Assembly: GCA_045862995.1 (NCBI GenBank)
Contig: BTVX01000017.1
Location: 13,591 to 77,590, forward strand
From: UBA2387 sp019454665
Lineage (GTDB): Bacteria > Armatimonadota > Fimbriimonadia > Fimbriimonadales > Fimbriimonadaceae
Direction: 5' to 3'
Length of the DNA stretch: 64,000 nucleotides
Shown here: positions 53,626 through 63,412 of the stretch, piece by piece
Position numbering within the stretch: position 1 is the first letter of the stretch
Layout: the number at the start of each line of letters is the position of its first letter
Made by a program: the position numbers and the translations under genes
Notes under the pieces: generated by a model
Database searches by the model: none
Told to the model about the DNA's origin: nothing
Seen by the model: the letters and a program-made list of their open reading frames with translations, nothing else

Positions 53626-55266
53626 ATGAGGTTCAAGACCTGCTGGACCCTGTTGTTGGCGACGCTGGTGTCGCCGGCGGTTCAGGGACAACTCGCCGTC
53701 GAAGGTTTCGTTTCGGGAATCTTCCGCCCCGTCGCGATGGTCGAAGACCCGTCGCGCGCCAACCGCTTCTTCGTCGTGATGCAGGACGGGCGCATCCGGA
53801 TCGTCGAGGACGGCGTGCACTTGAGCGGCAATTTCTTGGACATCCGGAGCCAGTTGGTGTTCGGGGGCGAGCGCGGTCTGCTGGGTTTGGCCTTCGACCC
53901 GTCGTACCATCGGAACGGGTACTTCTACGTGTACTACACGTTCGCCACGCCGGCGTTGGGCTCGCGGGTGGTCCGGTACACGCGAGACGTCTCGGACGAA
54001 CGGCTGGCCGATCCGGCCTCGGCGAGCCTCATCCTTGAAATCGAACAGCCCGACATCAACCACAACGGCGGCACGATGCACTTCGACGAGTCGGGACTCC
54101 TCGTGCTCGGCTTGGGCGATGGGGGCGTTCCCGGAGACACGCCGGGGCACGCACAGAACCTCGCCAAGCGCCTCGGCTCGTTCATGCGGATCAACGTCGA
54201 GACCGACGACTTCCCCGAAGACCCGCTCCGCAACTACGGCATCCCCGACGACAACCCGTTCTCCGAGGGTCCCCGGCCTTCGATCTGGTCCAAGGGCTGG
54301 CGCAACCCGTGGCAATGGCATTTCGACTACCGCTCGATGAACGGGTTGGGCGGCAAGGTGATCGCGGACGTCGGCGAAGCCACCATCGAGGAACTCAACT
54401 ACGAGCCGCCCGACGCGGCGGGCCGCAACTACGGCTGGAACGCCCGCGAAGGCACGGCCGCGTACATCGGCGCGCCGTCGTTCCTGCCGCTCACCGATCC
54501 CGTCTTCGAGTACACGCGCGCGTTCGGTGGTTCCATCATCGGCGGCTTCATCTACCGGGGCACGGCACTCGGCCCCGAGCACTATGGCCGCATCTTCTTC
54601 GGCGACTTCGTGTCGCGCCGCGTGGGATCGGTGTTCTTGCGCGTGGACCGAAAGACGGGCGAAGCCGTCGCCGAGGACTTCCGCGATCACTCGCTGGACT
54701 TGGACGCGAGCGGCCAAGTAGGCCCATCCGTGGCCTTCGCACGCGACCGGGCCGGCGAGATGTTCCTCATCCACCTGGACGGGCGCATCCAGCGCATCGT
54801 GCCCGACAACCCCGAGGCTTCGGCCGTTTTGGATGGCCGCTTGGTCTTCGAAGGGCTCGGCGGCACGGCGCGGCGACCGGACATCTTGGAGGTCGTCATC
54901 CGCAACACGGGCGACGCCGAAGTCTTGCACACGTTCACGCTGGGGCCGGGGACCAACGATGCGTTCCGGATTCCCGTCCCACGCGGGCGCATCGCGATCA
55001 CGGTGCAGGGGGGCACGTTCCTGCGCCAGTCGGCGACGGTCAACGCCAGCGACGGAACGGCCGCGTTCGACTTCGAACTGCGCAACGGCGACGTCAACGG
55101 CGACAACGTGGTCAACGTGCAGGACTTCCTGCTTCTTCGCCAAGCGTTCGGCGCGGCCGAGGGCAACCCCGCCTACTCGAGGGGCGCAGACCTCAACGGC
55201 GATGGAACGGTCAATGTTCAGGACTTCTTGATCCTGCGTTCGGCCTTTGGGCGAAGCGGCGACTAG
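53626..55266 (+). CDS. Secreted PQQ-type sugar dehydrogenase (GSDH family) with dockerin-like end
   Basis: Six-bladed beta-propeller of the glucose/sorbosone dehydrogenase family. The 546-residue protein has a signal peptide (W-T-L-L-L-A-T-L-V-S-P-A-V-Q-G). Family motifs include G-G-E-R-G-L-L-G-L-A-F, N-H-N-G-G-T-M-H-F, G-D-G-G-V-P-G-D and W-S-K-G-W-R-N-P-W-Q-W. A beta domain and two dockerin/EF-hand repeats (D-V-N-G-D-N-V-V-N-V-Q-D-F, D-L-N-G-D-G-T-V-N-V-Q-D-F) close the chain. Whether it keeps PQQ catalysis is uncertain; many relatives are uncharacterised. Confidence 0.87.
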   Translation: MRFKTCWTLLLATLVSPAVQGQLAVEGFVSGIFRPVAMVEDPSRANRFFVVMQDGRIRIVEDGVHLSGNFLDIRSQLVFGGERGLLGLAFDPSYHRNGYFYVYYTFATPALGSRVVRYTRDVSDERLADPASASLILEIEQPDINHNGGTMHFDESGLLVLGLGDGGVPGDTPGHAQNLAKRLGSFMRINVETDDFPEDPLRNYGIPDDNPFSEGPRPSIWSKGWRNPWQWHFDYRSMNGLGGKVIADVGEATIEELNYEPPDAAGRNYGWNAREGTAAYIGAPSFLPLTDPVFEYTRAFGGSIIGGFIYRGTALGPEHYGRIFFGDFVSRRVGSVFLRVDRKTGEAVAEDFRDHSLDLDASGQVGPSVAFARDRAGEMFLIHLDGRIQRIVPDNPEASAVLDGRLVFEGLGGTARRPDILEVVIRNTGDAEVLHTFTLGPGTNDAFRIPVPRGRIAITVQGGTFLRQSATVNASDGTAAFDFELRNGDVNGDNVVNVQDFLLLRQAFGAAEGNPAYSRGADLNGDGTVNVQDFLILRSAFGRSGD

Positions 55267-55275
55267 GGAACCTGT

Positions 55276-55281
55276 CACAAT
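55276..55281 (+). promoter_or_regulatory. -10-like element (CACAAT) of murJ
   Basis: Thirteen bases before the TTG start, again without a Shine-Dalgarno sequence. Confidence 0.35.
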
Positions 55282-55294
55282 GGCCTGACGCCAC

Positions 55295-56875
55295 TTGAGC
55301 GAAGCCCTGAAACCCAACACCGTCCGCGCGGGCGGCATCATGATGGCCAGCCTGTTCCTCAGCCGAGTGCTGGGCATCTTGCGGGACATGATCATGGCGT
55401 GGTCGTTCGGCCAGGGGCCCGAAACCGACGCCTACGTTCTGGCCTTTCAAATCCCCGATCTGCTGTTCTTCCTGATCGCGGGCGGCGCGTTGAGTTCGGC
55501 GTTCATCCCCGTTTTTTCCGAGTACCTGCACACCAATCGCGAGGACGAGGCGTGGCACGTGTTCTCGGTCGTGGCCACGGTGATGTCGGTGGCGGTCACG
55601 GCGTTCATCGTGTTCGCGTGGATCTTCGCCGAGCCGCTGACGCACGTCGTCGCGCCGATGAAGGGGGACGAGTTGCGCCCGCTGATCGTGCACATCAGCC
55701 GCATCGTGTTGCCCGCCCAGTTCGCGTTCTTCATCGGCGGGCTGATGTTCGGCACGCTCTACGCGAGGCAGAGCTTCGCCGCGCCCGGGCTGGGCCCGAA
55801 CCTGTACAACCTGGGCATCATCTTCGGGGCGCTGGTGCTCTCGCACTTCGTCCAGCCCGGCATCGTGGGCATGGGATGGGGCGCCCTGGTCGGCGCGATC
55901 ATCGGCAACCTGGTCGTGCCGTTCTGGGTGATGCGGAAGATGAACTCGCGCTTCCGCGTGTCGTTCGACCTGCAGCACCCCGGCGTCCGCAAGGTGTTCA
56001 AGCTGATGGCCCCCGTGGTGTTCGGGCTGTCGCTGACGGGGGTCTATTCGATGATCACCCGTGCTCTCGCGACCAACTACGCGGTTGGTGTGAACACGGG
56101 CCTGGAGTTCGCCAACAAGTTGATGGCCGCCCCCGTTGGGATCTTTGGTCAGTCGCTGGCGATTGCCGCCTTCCCAGCGCTTGCGCAGTTCTATGCGCAG
56201 AAGCGCATGGACCTGTACCGCGACCAACTGCTCAAGACCCTGCGCACTGTGCTCTATTTGAGCATCCCCGTGGGCGCGCTGATGTTCGCCCTGTCCGATG
56301 AGATCGTCATTGCGATTTTCGAGTACGGCAAGTTCCGACAAGCCGACGTGGTGGTGGTTGCGGCGAGCCTTCGGTGGTACACGCTCGGCGTTGCGGCCTG
56401 GTGCATCCACCCCGTGCTCATGCGGGCGTTCTTCGCCCAGCACCGATCGGTGGCCCCGGTGGTGCTGGGGACGATCGCCACGGGACTCTACTTCGGCTTG
56501 GCGCTTCTGTTGCAGGATTCGCCTCTTGGCTACCGGTCGTTGCCGTTCGCGGGATCGGTCTCGGCGATCGCTCTGGTGATCGCGATGCTGCTGATGACGG
56601 TCAAGGCATCGGACGGGTTCGATATTCCATCGCTGCTCAAGGCCCTCGGGCAAGTGTGCTTCGCCGCGGCGGTCGCGGGTGGCGCGGTGTATGCAGCCTC
56701 AAGCCTCACGCCGACGGGCACCGGCGTGGGCCGCAACCTGTGGGCCATCGGCAAGGTGGTCGTGCTCGGCTTGGGCGGCGCGTGGATCTACGGCGGCATC
56801 ACCTATTGGATGAAGATGCCCGAGACGCAGTACCTCGACCGGGCGCTGAGCAAACTCCCCGGGCGCAAAGGTTAG
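55295..56875 (+). CDS. murJ: Lipid II flippase MurJ
   Basis: Flips the peptidoglycan precursor lipid II across the membrane. The 526-residue protein has about 14 helices with the MVF-family start (S-L-F-L-S-R-V-L-G-I-L-R-D, F-G-Q-G-P-E-T-D-A-Y) and the internal arginines of the central cavity. TTG 55295 is the first start that keeps the complete family N-terminus and follows the -10-like box. Confidence 0.94.
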   Translation: MSEALKPNTVRAGGIMMASLFLSRVLGILRDMIMAWSFGQGPETDAYVLAFQIPDLLFFLIAGGALSSAFIPVFSEYLHTNREDEAWHVFSVVATVMSVAVTAFIVFAWIFAEPLTHVVAPMKGDELRPLIVHISRIVLPAQFAFFIGGLMFGTLYARQSFAAPGLGPNLYNLGIIFGALVLSHFVQPGIVGMGWGALVGAIIGNLVVPFWVMRKMNSRFRVSFDLQHPGVRKVFKLMAPVVFGLSLTGVYSMITRALATNYAVGVNTGLEFANKLMAAPVGIFGQSLAIAAFPALAQFYAQKRMDLYRDQLLKTLRTVLYLSIPVGALMFALSDEIVIAIFEYGKFRQADVVVVAASLRWYTLGVAAWCIHPVLMRAFFAQHRSVAPVVLGTIATGLYFGLALLLQDSPLGYRSLPFAGSVSAIALVIAMLLMTVKASDGFDIPSLLKALGQVCFAAAVAGGAVYAASSLTPTGTGVGRNLWAIGKVVVLGLGGAWIYGGITYWMKMPETQYLDRALSKLPGRKG

Positions 56876-56939
56876 CGCACCGCCCGAGGGCCCACGAAAC
56901 TCCCTCCGTTTCCGCAACCGGTGCCGCGCTCCGTGGGCG

Positions 56940-58457
56940 TCAGCCCGCGGGAACCAACCGGATGATCTTGTCCGGCTGGTTGAGCGCGACATAAACCGAT
57001 CCATCGGGCCCCACGGCCACTTCGCGGACGCGGCCCATGCCGTGGATGATTTCTTCGCGCTCGACGAGCGCGCCGCCCTTGAACCGCAGCCGATCCACGT
57101 TCGCGCCGGAGAGGCCGCCCGCCAACAGGTCGCCCTTCCAGTTGGGGAAGGCGGGACCCTTGGCGACATCCAGGCCGCAGGCGCCGATCGATGGGAGCCA
57201 ACGAAACGCGGGAAGCGTGTACTTCTGGTCCGCCGAAGGCCACGGCACCCGGTAAGGAGAGCCGTTGTAGTTGATCGAGAACGCGATGTTGGGCCAGCCG
57301 TAGTTGTGGCCCTTCTGGATGAGGTTGACCTCGTCGCCGCCGCGCGGGCCGTGCTCGGTGTCCCAAAGATTGCCTTCGAGATCGAACACCAGGCCTTGCG
57401 GGTTGCGGTGTCCATAGCTCCAAACGGCCTTCTCGATCGGGTCGCTCGACGAGGCGAACGGGTTGTCCGAAGGCACCGTGCCGTCCTCATTCAGGCGATA
57501 GACCTTGCCGTTGGGGCGCTTGGTGTCCTGAGCATTCTCGCCTGCGCCTCGTTCGCCGATGGCGAAGAACACATGGCCCTTGCCGTCAAACGCGATCCGG
57601 TTGCCGAAGTGGACGCCCGAGCCGTTGTAGAACCGCTGGTCCACTTCGAAGATCGTCTGTTGCTCGACCAGCGTGGCCTGGTCGCCCGATCGCTGCAGTT
57701 TGCCGCGGATGATCTTGGTGAAGCCGGCGCGCGAGCCATCCTTCTTGGGGTCGTTGAGGCCGAAGTAGATCCAACCGTTCTTGGCGTATTCGGGGTGGAC
57801 GGCCACTTCCATCAGGCCGCCTTGGCCGAATTCGATGGAGGGCGGGAACCCGGCGAGTTGCGGCCCGACCTTGCCATCCTTGGAGACCAAGACCACGAAG
57901 CCGGGGCGGTTGGTCACGAGCATCGTGCCATCGGGCAGCCAGTCCATGGCCCACGGCGTCTTGAGACCCTGCCCATCCTCGACGACGGTCTCGATGCGGA
58001 AGTTGTGTCGTTGCGAGGCGTACACGCCGTTCGTCGCCCTCGGGGAGCCGTTCTTGGCGCGCAGCGCCCTGGCCTGCAGCTCGCGGATGTGGACGACCTG
58101 CCCCCAAATCTCGGCGTCGCCCATGGTTTCGCCGAACGCTTCCATGCCCATGTCGGGCAAGCCCTTTTTGATGGCGTCGAAGAACACGCGGTCGTACTTC
58201 TGGTCGAACTTCTCTTCGGTGAGCAGGGAGGACGCGCCCGCGCCTTCGCCGTTGGCCCCGTGGCACTTGGCGCAGTTGTCGGCCCACGTTTGGGCCACGT
58301 TCTTGCCGGGCTGTCGGATGGCGAGGTCGAACGACTCGGCCGAAAGCGCGTCGGACGCTGGCTTCGCGGCGGCATCCTTGGGTGCGGGGGTGGTCACATG
58401 GGAGCACGCCAGAATGGCGCCGGCGCCGAAGACGGCGAAGCTGATTCGGGTCAACAC
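56940..58457 (-). CDS. Cytochrome c-fused PQQ-type sugar dehydrogenase lipoprotein
   Basis: Extracytoplasmic oxidoreductase. The 505-residue protein begins with a lipoprotein signal (F-G-A-G-A-I-L-A-C), then a class I cytochrome c domain with N-C-A-K-C-H (CxxCH), methionine ligand region M-G-M-E-A-F, then a GSDH-family propeller (G-Q-G-G-L-M-E-V-A-V-H-P, Y-G-H-R-N-P-Q-G-L, E-H-G-P-R-G-G-D-E-V-N). Fusing the haem domain lets electrons pass directly to the respiratory chain. The CcmE/CcmF proteins here would attach its haem. GTG 58457 starts the lipoprotein signal; the longer reading overlaps the tRNA. Confidence 0.9.
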   Translation of the reverse strand: MLTRISFAVFGAGAILACSHVTTPAPKDAAAKPASDALSAESFDLAIRQPGKNVAQTWADNCAKCHGANGEGAGASSLLTEEKFDQKYDRVFFDAIKKGLPDMGMEAFGETMGDAEIWGQVVHIRELQARALRAKNGSPRATNGVYASQRHNFRIETVVEDGQGLKTPWAMDWLPDGTMLVTNRPGFVVLVSKDGKVGPQLAGFPPSIEFGQGGLMEVAVHPEYAKNGWIYFGLNDPKKDGSRAGFTKIIRGKLQRSGDQATLVEQQTIFEVDQRFYNGSGVHFGNRIAFDGKGHVFFAIGERGAGENAQDTKRPNGKVYRLNEDGTVPSDNPFASSSDPIEKAVWSYGHRNPQGLVFDLEGNLWDTEHGPRGGDEVNLIQKGHNYGWPNIAFSINYNGSPYRVPWPSADQKYTLPAFRWLPSIGACGLDVAKGPAFPNWKGDLLAGGLSGANVDRLRFKGGALVEREEIIHGMGRVREVAVGPDGSVYVALNQPDKIIRLVPAG

Positions 58458-58529
58458 GGGCGTTAGAGTACCTTCGGCGAGCGGTCGGCCCGGACCCGGC
58501 GGGTCGGCGCGGGTATGCTCTCGGTTCGC

Positions 58530-58615
58530 GCCGGGGTGGCGGAATGGTAGACGCGGCGGTCTCAAAAACCGTTGGAGGCGACTCCGTGCGGGTTCGAGTC
58601 CCGCTCCCGGCACCA
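58530..58615 (+). tRNA. tRNA-Leu (CAA)
   Basis: 86 bases with encoded CCA. Acceptor stem GCCGGGG/TCCCGGC, D-arm with GGTAGACGC, anticodon loop CTCAAAA giving anticodon CAA (codon UUG), a long variable arm typical of class II tRNAs, and T-arm GCGGGTTCGAGTCCCGC. Discriminator A. Confidence 0.97.
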
Positions 58616-58631
58616 GGTTTTCTGGCAGGCC

Positions 58632-59540
58632 TCACCCGATCGCGCTGAACAGCGGCAACCCGAGAGGCTCGGGCAGGGGGCCGAGGGCTTCTTCTTCGGA
58701 ACGGCACCCCAGAGCGCCCAAGGCGATCAGGGCGCGGGAGGCGGGATCGCCCTCGTCGAACACGAGGATGCGGCTGGATTTGCGGCGCAAGGCCGCCACC
58801 GCGCCGTTCCAAGTGCCTCCTTCGCGAAACCGCGCGCGCACGACGACGGATCGCTCCCCCAAGGCGTAGACGAGCGCGTTGCGCCGCATGGCGAGATCGC
58901 CGCCGAACGGCTGACGAGGATGCCACGGCGAGACGCGCAACGCCGAGGCCGACGGCCATGCCAGACCGAAGCGGCCGGCCGCCCACTCCAGGCCGCACGG
59001 CAGCACCTCGACGACCGGGCCGCCCGACCCCAAGGCCGCACGCTCGGCGGCCAGATCCACCCCCGGCGCACCCCCCGAACACAGCGCCCGGCCCGAAAGG
59101 GCCAGCATCTCGCCGAGGCGCGCCGCTCGCGCGAGGACCGCTGGCTCGGCATCGCGAACGCCGACGACCGAGACCGCCGCCCTTCCCAACGCACCCGGAT
59201 CGCCCTCGACCCAGACGACGGGCGGGGCTGCCGAGCCCAGCGTTTCGATCCAGCGGAAGGGATAGGCGGGACAAACAGCCGTGAGAACGCCGCCCGAGCC
59301 GAGGCGCGCCGCCACCCATTCCCACAGATCGGGACGATCCAACTCACACGCCTCGGAGGGCAAGCCGGCCCGCTTGAGCGCGGCGACGCAGGCAGCGGGA
59401 TCGCATGCGCACGCCTGACGCAACGCGCCGACGACCATGGGCCAGCGGCTGGGCTTGGGATCCCACACGCGCGGCGCACCCGGAAGATACAGACCGGCCA
59501 GAGCCGCCGCCCACGCCGCGCGATACCGACTCAACGACAT
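58632..59540 (-). CDS. dprA: DNA processing protein DprA/Smf, divergent
   Basis: Protects incoming single-stranded DNA and loads RecA during transformation. The 302-residue protein shows the Rossmann core: V-S-V-V-G-V-R, the phosphate-binding C-S-G-G-A-P-G-V-D-L-A-A-E, V-V-E-V-L-P-C-G-L, R-R-N-A-L-V-Y-A-L and G-G-T-W-N-G-A. The motifs deviate from the consensus (for example S-G-x-A-x-G-I-D), and there is no C-terminal winged helix. ATG 59540 or the upstream ATG 59558 could start it. Confidence 0.8.
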   Translation of the reverse strand: MSLSRYRAAWAAALAGLYLPGAPRVWDPKPSRWPMVVGALRQACACDPAACVAALKRAGLPSEACELDRPDLWEWVAARLGSGGVLTAVCPAYPFRWIETLGSAAPPVVWVEGDPGALGRAAVSVVGVRDAEPAVLARAARLGEMLALSGRALCSGGAPGVDLAAERAALGSGGPVVEVLPCGLEWAAGRFGLAWPSASALRVSPWHPRQPFGGDLAMRRNALVYALGERSVVVRARFREGGTWNGAVAALRRKSSRILVFDEGDPASRALIALGALGCRSEEEALGPLPEPLGLPLFSAIG

Positions 59541-59704
59541 GGTACTATCGTACTCCATTTTGCCTCTCGCCCTTTGCGCCGGACGCGAGACGCCCGCCTG
59601 GCCCCGGTCTCCCTGGTCTCGGCCCGGGCCAAGCCGAAAAGCCGTGGTCGGTATACTGCGTGGACTATCGGAGTGATGCGTCCGCTGCGACGCGCCGTGT
59701 CCAA

Positions 59705-62245
59705 GTGAAAAACATCCACTTTCTCCTCATCGTCATCGGCCTGACGGCCCTCTCGGGATGGCTGTACACCCAGTTCCCCTACCAAATGGGCTTGGATATC
59801 GAGGGCGGCGTGCGCGTCGTCTACCGCATGAAGACCGAGGAGCTCACGCCGGAGCAACGCCAGAACATCGACGTCGTCCGCGCGAACCTGCAGAAGATCC
59901 TCGTGGCGCGCGTTTCGAAGAACCTGGGCGTCGTCGAGGGCAACGTCGTGGCCAAGATGCCCGATCAGTTCATCGTCGAACTGCCCGGCTTCAAAGACAC
60001 GGGCCAGGCGAAGGAAGTCCTCAGTTCCACGGCCAGCATCCGCATGTACCACGCCAAGAACGTGGTCACGGCCAAGAAGACGGCCCGACCGTATTCGATC
60101 GGGGACGACCGGGGGATGGTGGACGGCCGACCCGAGATCGTGTTCACCCGCCGCGACGGCACGTCGGTCAAGCCCGGAAGCACCGAGTACGCCCGCATGA
60201 TCGAAGGGTGGGGCGAGCCCATCCTGCAAGGGGGCGACTTGGAGCGCGCGAGCACGCGCCAGCAGGGCAACAACTACCAGCCCGAGATGTACTTCGCGCC
60301 CAGCGGCGCCGAGAAGCTGCGCACGTGGACCACGCGCTACCGCAACGACGGCGAGCACATCGCGTTCGTGTTGGACGGCATCGTGCTGAGCATCGCCCCG
60401 CTCAAAGAAGGCGCGATCCTCAGCGACCAGGCGTTCATTGACGGGCAATTCGAGGCCACCTACGTGCGCAACCTCGTCGAACTGCTCAATGCGGGAGCGT
60501 TGCCGATCGGCCTGGAAGAGCTGAGCAGCTCGACCGTGGACCCCACGATCGGGCGCGGCGCGCTCGACAAGATTCTGTTCGCGGGCCAAATCGCGTTCGC
60601 CGCCATCGCGGCGTTCCTGATCCTCTACTACGCGTTCCCCGGCTTCGTCGCCCTCATCGCGTTGGTCTTGTACGGGCTGTTCACGCTGACGGCGCTCAAG
60701 CTGCTCGGTGCGACGTTCAGTCTGGCTTCGATCGCGGGCTTCATCCTGTCGGTCGGCATGGCCGTGGACGCCAACGTCTTGGTCTTCGAGCGGCTGAAGG
60801 AAGAGATGCGGCGAGGGCGCGCGCTGAACAAGGGCATCGACCTCGGCTTCAAGCGGGCGCTTTCGGCCATCGTGGACTCGAACGCCTGTACGATCCTCAC
60901 GTCGCTGGTGCTCTACAACTTCGGCGACGGGCCCGTCAAGGGCTTCGCCACGACGCTCATCATCGGTGTCGCCATCTCGCTGTTCACGGCCGTGACGGTC
61001 ACGCGTTCGCTGCTGTTCGTGTTCAGCGCCACGCCGGTCGGCCGGAATCCGAAGTACTACGCACTCAACCGCAACTGGTTCGGCGAGAGCTTGGAAGCCC
61101 ACGCCGAGGACAAGCCGCTCAGGGTGCTCCAGAAGTCCAAGCTGTACTTCATCGTCTCCGGCGCGGTGATGGCCATCGGCCTGATCTTCGTGGCGATGGG
61201 CGGCATCAAGCCCAACGTCGAGTTCACGGGCGGCATCCGCGCCGAATACCGCATCAAAGACTCCGATGCGGTTTCGGCGGGCGAGATCGGGGACAAGCTC
61301 GAAGCCGCGGGCATGCCTGGAGGCTTGGTCACCATCAGCGCCGCGCCGCTGGCGGGCGAGAAACTGGTGGCGATCACGCTTCCCGAGAGCCCGAATGTGC
61401 GGCTCGACGACCCCGCAGCCGACGCCAAGATCCTCGAGGCGTCCGGCGTGGCGTCGCTGGGCAGCGCCGGGCTGAGCAAGATCGGCCCGACCGTTCGCGA
61501 CGAGACCGTGCGCAACGCGATCAACGGCGTGGTCTTCAGCACGCTGCTCATCGTGATCTATCTCGCCGTGCGGTTCGGCTTGGGCATGGGCGGCTTCCGC
61601 GTCGGCGTCCGGTTCGGCATGTCGTCCGTGGCCGCGCTGGTGCACGACGTCGTGGTGGTCGTCGGTTTCGCCGGCATCATGGGCTACCTGTTCAACTGGC
61701 AGATCAGCGCGTTGTTCATCACGTCCATGCTGACCGTGGCGGGCTTCTCGACCCACGACACGATCGTCATCTTCGACCGCATCCGCGAGAACCTGCGAGG
61801 GAACAAGGCGAACCGGGACCTCGAGTCCATCATCAACATCTCGATCACGCAGTCGGTGGCGCGCTCGATCAACACGTCGTTCACCGTCATCATCGCCCTG
61901 GTCCTGTTGTTGACCGTGGGTGCGACCACGATAGACCTGTCGTTCTTCAACGCGGTGATGCTGATCGGCATTCTCGTGGGAACGTACTCCTCGATCTTCA
62001 ACGCGTCTCCGGTGCTCTATCTGTGGGACAGGGCCGTGCAGAAGCGCCGAGGCGACGCCGACACGCTGGTTGGCCACGCACGGGCCGAACTGGTGCAGCA
62101 GCGGCAGGTGGCGACGGCCGTCGAGACCGCTCCGGCCCAAGATCGCGTGTTTCGCGACGCCCAGGGCAACGTCTATGGGCAAGTGAAACGGCGCGACTCG
62201 GCGTCTTCCAAGCGGCCGAGCGTCCCCGTGGACGAAGACGAGTGA
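59705..62245 (+). CDS. secDF: SecD-SecF fusion protein translocase subunit
   Basis: Proton-driven RND-type partner of SecYEG that pulls exported proteins. The 846-residue chain holds SecD (L-D-I-E-G-G-V-R, the P1 head domain, then six helices with G-M-A-V-D-A-N-V-L-V-F-E-R) joined to SecF (F-T-G-G-I-R, S-T-H-D-T-I-V-I-F-D-R-I-R-E-N). The P1 head carries about 100 extra residues compared with compact SecD proteins. GTG 59705 starts the first membrane helix. A TATACT lies about 50 bases upstream. Confidence 0.95.
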   Translation: MKNIHFLLIVIGLTALSGWLYTQFPYQMGLDIEGGVRVVYRMKTEELTPEQRQNIDVVRANLQKILVARVSKNLGVVEGNVVAKMPDQFIVELPGFKDTGQAKEVLSSTASIRMYHAKNVVTAKKTARPYSIGDDRGMVDGRPEIVFTRRDGTSVKPGSTEYARMIEGWGEPILQGGDLERASTRQQGNNYQPEMYFAPSGAEKLRTWTTRYRNDGEHIAFVLDGIVLSIAPLKEGAILSDQAFIDGQFEATYVRNLVELLNAGALPIGLEELSSSTVDPTIGRGALDKILFAGQIAFAAIAAFLILYYAFPGFVALIALVLYGLFTLTALKLLGATFSLASIAGFILSVGMAVDANVLVFERLKEEMRRGRALNKGIDLGFKRALSAIVDSNACTILTSLVLYNFGDGPVKGFATTLIIGVAISLFTAVTVTRSLLFVFSATPVGRNPKYYALNRNWFGESLEAHAEDKPLRVLQKSKLYFIVSGAVMAIGLIFVAMGGIKPNVEFTGGIRAEYRIKDSDAVSAGEIGDKLEAAGMPGGLVTISAAPLAGEKLVAITLPESPNVRLDDPAADAKILEASGVASLGSAGLSKIGPTVRDETVRNAINGVVFSTLLIVIYLAVRFGLGMGGFRVGVRFGMSSVAALVHDVVVVVGFAGIMGYLFNWQISALFITSMLTVAGFSTHDTIVIFDRIRENLRGNKANRDLESIINISITQSVARSINTSFTVIIALVLLLTVGATTIDLSFFNAVMLIGILVGTYSSIFNASPVLYLWDRAVQKRRGDADTLVGHARAELVQQRQVATAVETAPAQDRVFRDAQGNVYGQVKRRDSASSKRPSVPVDEDE

Positions 62246-62288
62246 CGCTGGAACCCAACCCATGGCAGCCGAAGTTTAGGTGAAAAGC

Positions 62289-62732
62289 ATGAGTTCGACG
62301 AAGCGCGCAGGCAAGACCCACTGGATCATCGTGTTCGCCGTTCTGGCGATAGTGGGCGGATTCATCGTCTTGTTGCTCCCCAACAAGTCGGCCGCCAAGG
62401 CCGCCAACGACTTCCTCGTCGCCTTGGCCAAGGACGACCGCGAGAGATTGACCGACCTCACCTATTGGCCGGACAAATCGCGCGAGGAAATCCGCGCCTC
62501 TTGGGACAAGACGATGGAGGCCGCCAAGCACTACCGCTTCGCGTGGAAGCTGGTCGCCGAAAAGGACGCGACCGAGGAGAACACCGGCGTGGTGGTGATG
62601 GTGTACCGCAACGCGTTGAATTCGGGTTCGTTCGAAGAGAAGTTCGAAATCCCGTTGCAGAAGCAGAACGGCGAGTGGAAGGTGGACGTGCGCGGCATCA
62701 ACCGCGAAATGTTCCCCGCGCTCCCTCGGTAG
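62289..62732 (+). CDS. Hypothetical membrane-anchored protein, DUF4878-like (147 aa)
   Basis: Function unknown. One N-terminal membrane helix (I-I-V-F-A-V-L-A-I-V-G-G-F-I-V-L-L-L), then a small alpha/beta domain beginning A-A-N-D-F-L-V-A-L-A-K-D-D and ending with beta strands (F-E-I-P-L-Q-K-Q-N-G-E-W-K-V-D). That pattern is typical of NTF2-like DUF4878 proteins. ATG 62289 has AGGTGA five bases upstream. It follows secDF by 43 bases and precedes plsC by 7. Confidence 0.75.
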   Translation: MSSTKRAGKTHWIIVFAVLAIVGGFIVLLLPNKSAAKAANDFLVALAKDDRERLTDLTYWPDKSREEIRASWDKTMEAAKHYRFAWKLVAEKDATEENTGVVVMVYRNALNSGSFEEKFEIPLQKQNGEWKVDVRGINREMFPALPR

Positions 62733-62739
62733 GCGTTCC

Positions 62740-63360
62740 GTGGGCAAGTCTTGGTCTCTTTGGTACCGCTTCGTCCGGTTCGTCGCGCGGTGGTGCTTCT
62801 TTACGCCGTTGGGCGGGTTCAAGGTCCTTGGCGCCGAACGCGTGCCGCTGGAGGGGCCGCTCATCGTCGCTCCGGTCCACCTCAGTCTGCTCGATCCTCC
62901 CGCCGTGGGCACCGCGTTGCCCCGCGGCCTGCGATTCATGGCCAAGGAGGAGTTGTTCCGATTCAAGCCGTTCGGCGCGCTGATCCGCAGCTTGGGCTCC
63001 TTCCCCGTTCGCCGAGGCTCCAGCGATACCGAAGCCATCCGCATGGCGATCGCGGAACTCGAGCAGGGCCACGCCGTGCTGGTGTTCCCGGAGGGCACGC
63101 GCAACAACGGCAAGGCGATGCTGCCCATCAACCGAGGCGTCGCCATGCTGGCTAAGCGCACAGGGGCGAACGTGTTGCCGGTGGGGCTTTGCGGCACGAA
63201 CCGCGTGTTGGGGCGCACGGTCGTGTGCTTTGGACAGCCCTTCACGTTTGCGGAGACCGCGGGACGTGGCGATGCGCGGCAAGACGCCTTGGCCTTTTCC
63301 GAAACGCTGCGCCAGCGGGTACTGGCGGCCACGCGGGAAGCGGGCCTGAATCTCGAGTAG
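62740..63360 (+). CDS. plsC: 1-acyl-sn-glycerol-3-phosphate acyltransferase
   Basis: Makes phosphatidic acid from lysophosphatidate. The 206-residue protein has the catalytic H-x4-D (V-H-L-S-L-L-D-P) and the substrate-binding F-P-E-G-T-R, plus V-R-R-G in block II. A hydrophobic, aromatic N-terminus (W-Y-R-F-V-R-F-V-A-R-W) anchors it at the membrane. The GTG start lies seven bases after the previous stop. Confidence 0.92.
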   Translation: MGKSWSLWYRFVRFVARWCFFTPLGGFKVLGAERVPLEGPLIVAPVHLSLLDPPAVGTALPRGLRFMAKEELFRFKPFGALIRSLGSFPVRRGSSDTEAIRMAIAELEQGHAVLVFPEGTRNNGKAMLPINRGVAMLAKRTGANVLPVGLCGTNRVLGRTVVCFGQPFTFAETAGRGDARQDALAFSETLRQRVLAATREAGLNLE

Positions 63361-63412
63361 TTCCCGTCTGGCGACCGGGCTGCTGCTTGTGTTAAGATAC
63401 AGTTCAGGCATC

